DNA of 64,000 nt, from contig NZ_CP083371.1 in assembly GCF_017488845.2 (NCBI RefSeq), forward strand, positions 1,550,001 through 1,614,000, in the 5' to 3' direction. Numbering within the stretch: position 1 is the stretch's first letter; the number at the start of each line of letters is the position of its first letter. Origin of the DNA: Ensifer canadensis. Lineage in GTDB: Bacteria; Pseudomonadota; Alphaproteobacteria; Rhizobiales; Rhizobiaceae. The position numbers and the translations under genes are program-made. This document shows, in pieces, positions 63,492-64,000 of the stretch. The notes under the pieces were generated by a model. The model searched no databases, was not told where the DNA came from, and saw only the letters and a list, made by a program, of their open reading frames with translations.

Positions 63492-64000
63492 TCAATGCAG
63501 CGGCGTCGCGCTTTCCGCGTCGCGCAATTGAAAACCGCCGATCGCCAGTTTTCCGTCGCCGAACGGCAGCGCGCGGCGCTGACGAAGCTCGTCATCGATC
63601 ACCGCCTGCATGCCGGACTTGAATTTCCTGACGCTGAACTGGGCAGTGTGTGTCCTGATGACGTCGGGCCGGAAGGTATCTTCGCGCGCCTCGAAAGCGT
63701 AGATCGCCTTGATCAGCGCGTCGACACTCTGCTGCTCGAAAAGCATGCCCGTCAGATTGGGCACGACGGTTTCAAGCGCCCCCCCGGCGCCAAAGGCGAT
63801 GACCGGACGGCCGCTCGCCATGGCCTCGACGGGCACGATGCCGAAGTCTTCCTCTCCGGGAAAGACAAGGGCGCGGCAGCGCGAGAGCTTTTCCTTCAGC
63901 ACTGCAAAGGGCGCGCGCCCGAGGAAGGTGACGGTAGGACCGGCCATGCGCTTCAGCCTGGCGATATCCTGCTCCTTGCCGTCGCCGATCACGACCAGGT
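63492..64000 (-). CDS. Glycosyltransferase family 1/4 (GT-B), C-terminal part, N terminus outside window
   Basis: The frame is open to the window edge on its 5' side, so only about the last 169 residues are seen. Text is that of the nucleotide-sugar-binding C-terminal Rossmann domain: LVVIGDGKEQDIARLKRM, VTFLGRAPFAVLKEKLSRCRALVFPGEEDFGIVPVEAMASGRPVIAFGAGGALETV. The EDFGIVPVEAMASGRPV stretch with its E-x7-E pair is the donor-site signature. It would transfer a sugar in polysaccharide or lipopolysaccharide synthesis. Donor and acceptor cannot be told. Confidence 0.9.
   Translation of the reverse strand, partial: LVVIGDGKEQDIARLKRMAGPTVTFLGRAPFAVLKEKLSRCRALVFPGEEDFGIVPVEAMASGRPVIAFGAGGALETVVPNLTGMLFEQQSVDALIKAIYAFEAREDTFRPDVIRTHTAQFSVRKFKSGMQAVIDDELRQRRALPFGDGKLAIGGFQLRDAESATPLH

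Overview
The window is high-GC DNA with dense, tightly packed operons, many ABC importers and several families typical of Rhizobiales (DUF930 and DUF992 proteins, Aap-like amino-acid permeases, DmpA-type peptidase). It most resembles a Rhizobiaceae genome of the Sinorhizobium/Ensifer kind. That is inference from gene content; I saw no rRNA, tRNA or plasmid replication gene to settle species or replicon. I also saw no CRISPR array, insertion sequence or phage gene.

Layout. 2-1016: end of an NmrA-like oxidoreductase and a DUF2798 membrane protein. 1146-7882: GntR/UTRA regulator, NanE epimerase, ROK kinase and a four-gene sugar ABC importer, which together read as an N-acetylmannosamine uptake and catabolism operon with repeated operator-like sites on both sides of the regulator. 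7906-18882: a peptide/D-amino-acid block with an M19 dipeptidase, DppABCDF-type importer, D-aminopeptidase, LysR regulator, D-amino-acid transaminase and DmpA-type peptidase. 19062-27082: a TonB-like DUF930 protein, an Aap-like amino-acid importer without its ATPase, a BaiN/YhiN-type flavoprotein and an ABC exporter. 27589-37458: a PgtC/PgtB/PgtA-like sensing set (periplasmic binding protein, histidine kinase, sigma-54 activator), then a consensus sigma-54 promoter driving an ABC importer whose binding protein is a paralogue of the sensor binding protein, then a phosphoglycerate-mutase-like phosphatase. 37554-45302: GGDEF protein, TonB siderophore receptor with an AraC regulator, a small protein, a subclass-B3-like metallo-beta-lactamase and a polysaccharide deacetylase cut by an in-frame amber codon. 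45511-51071: an AmpR-like regulator divergent from a class A and a class B penicillin-binding protein. 51155-61939: nitroreductase, small protein, and a long leftward cluster of amino-acid ABC importer (two binding proteins, fused permease-ATPase), acetyltransferase, M20 amidohydrolase and three LLM flavin enzymes, resembling the Bacillus ytm/yxe S-substituted-cysteine salvage gene sets. 62317-64000: DUF992 protein, a small membrane protein and the end of a glycosyltransferase.

Most of the window is import and breakdown of small organic compounds. Several blocks (ManNAc, D-peptides, AmpR with penicillin-binding proteins, beta-lactamase) also touch cell-wall material. Functions come from reading translated motifs by eye; no database search was possible.
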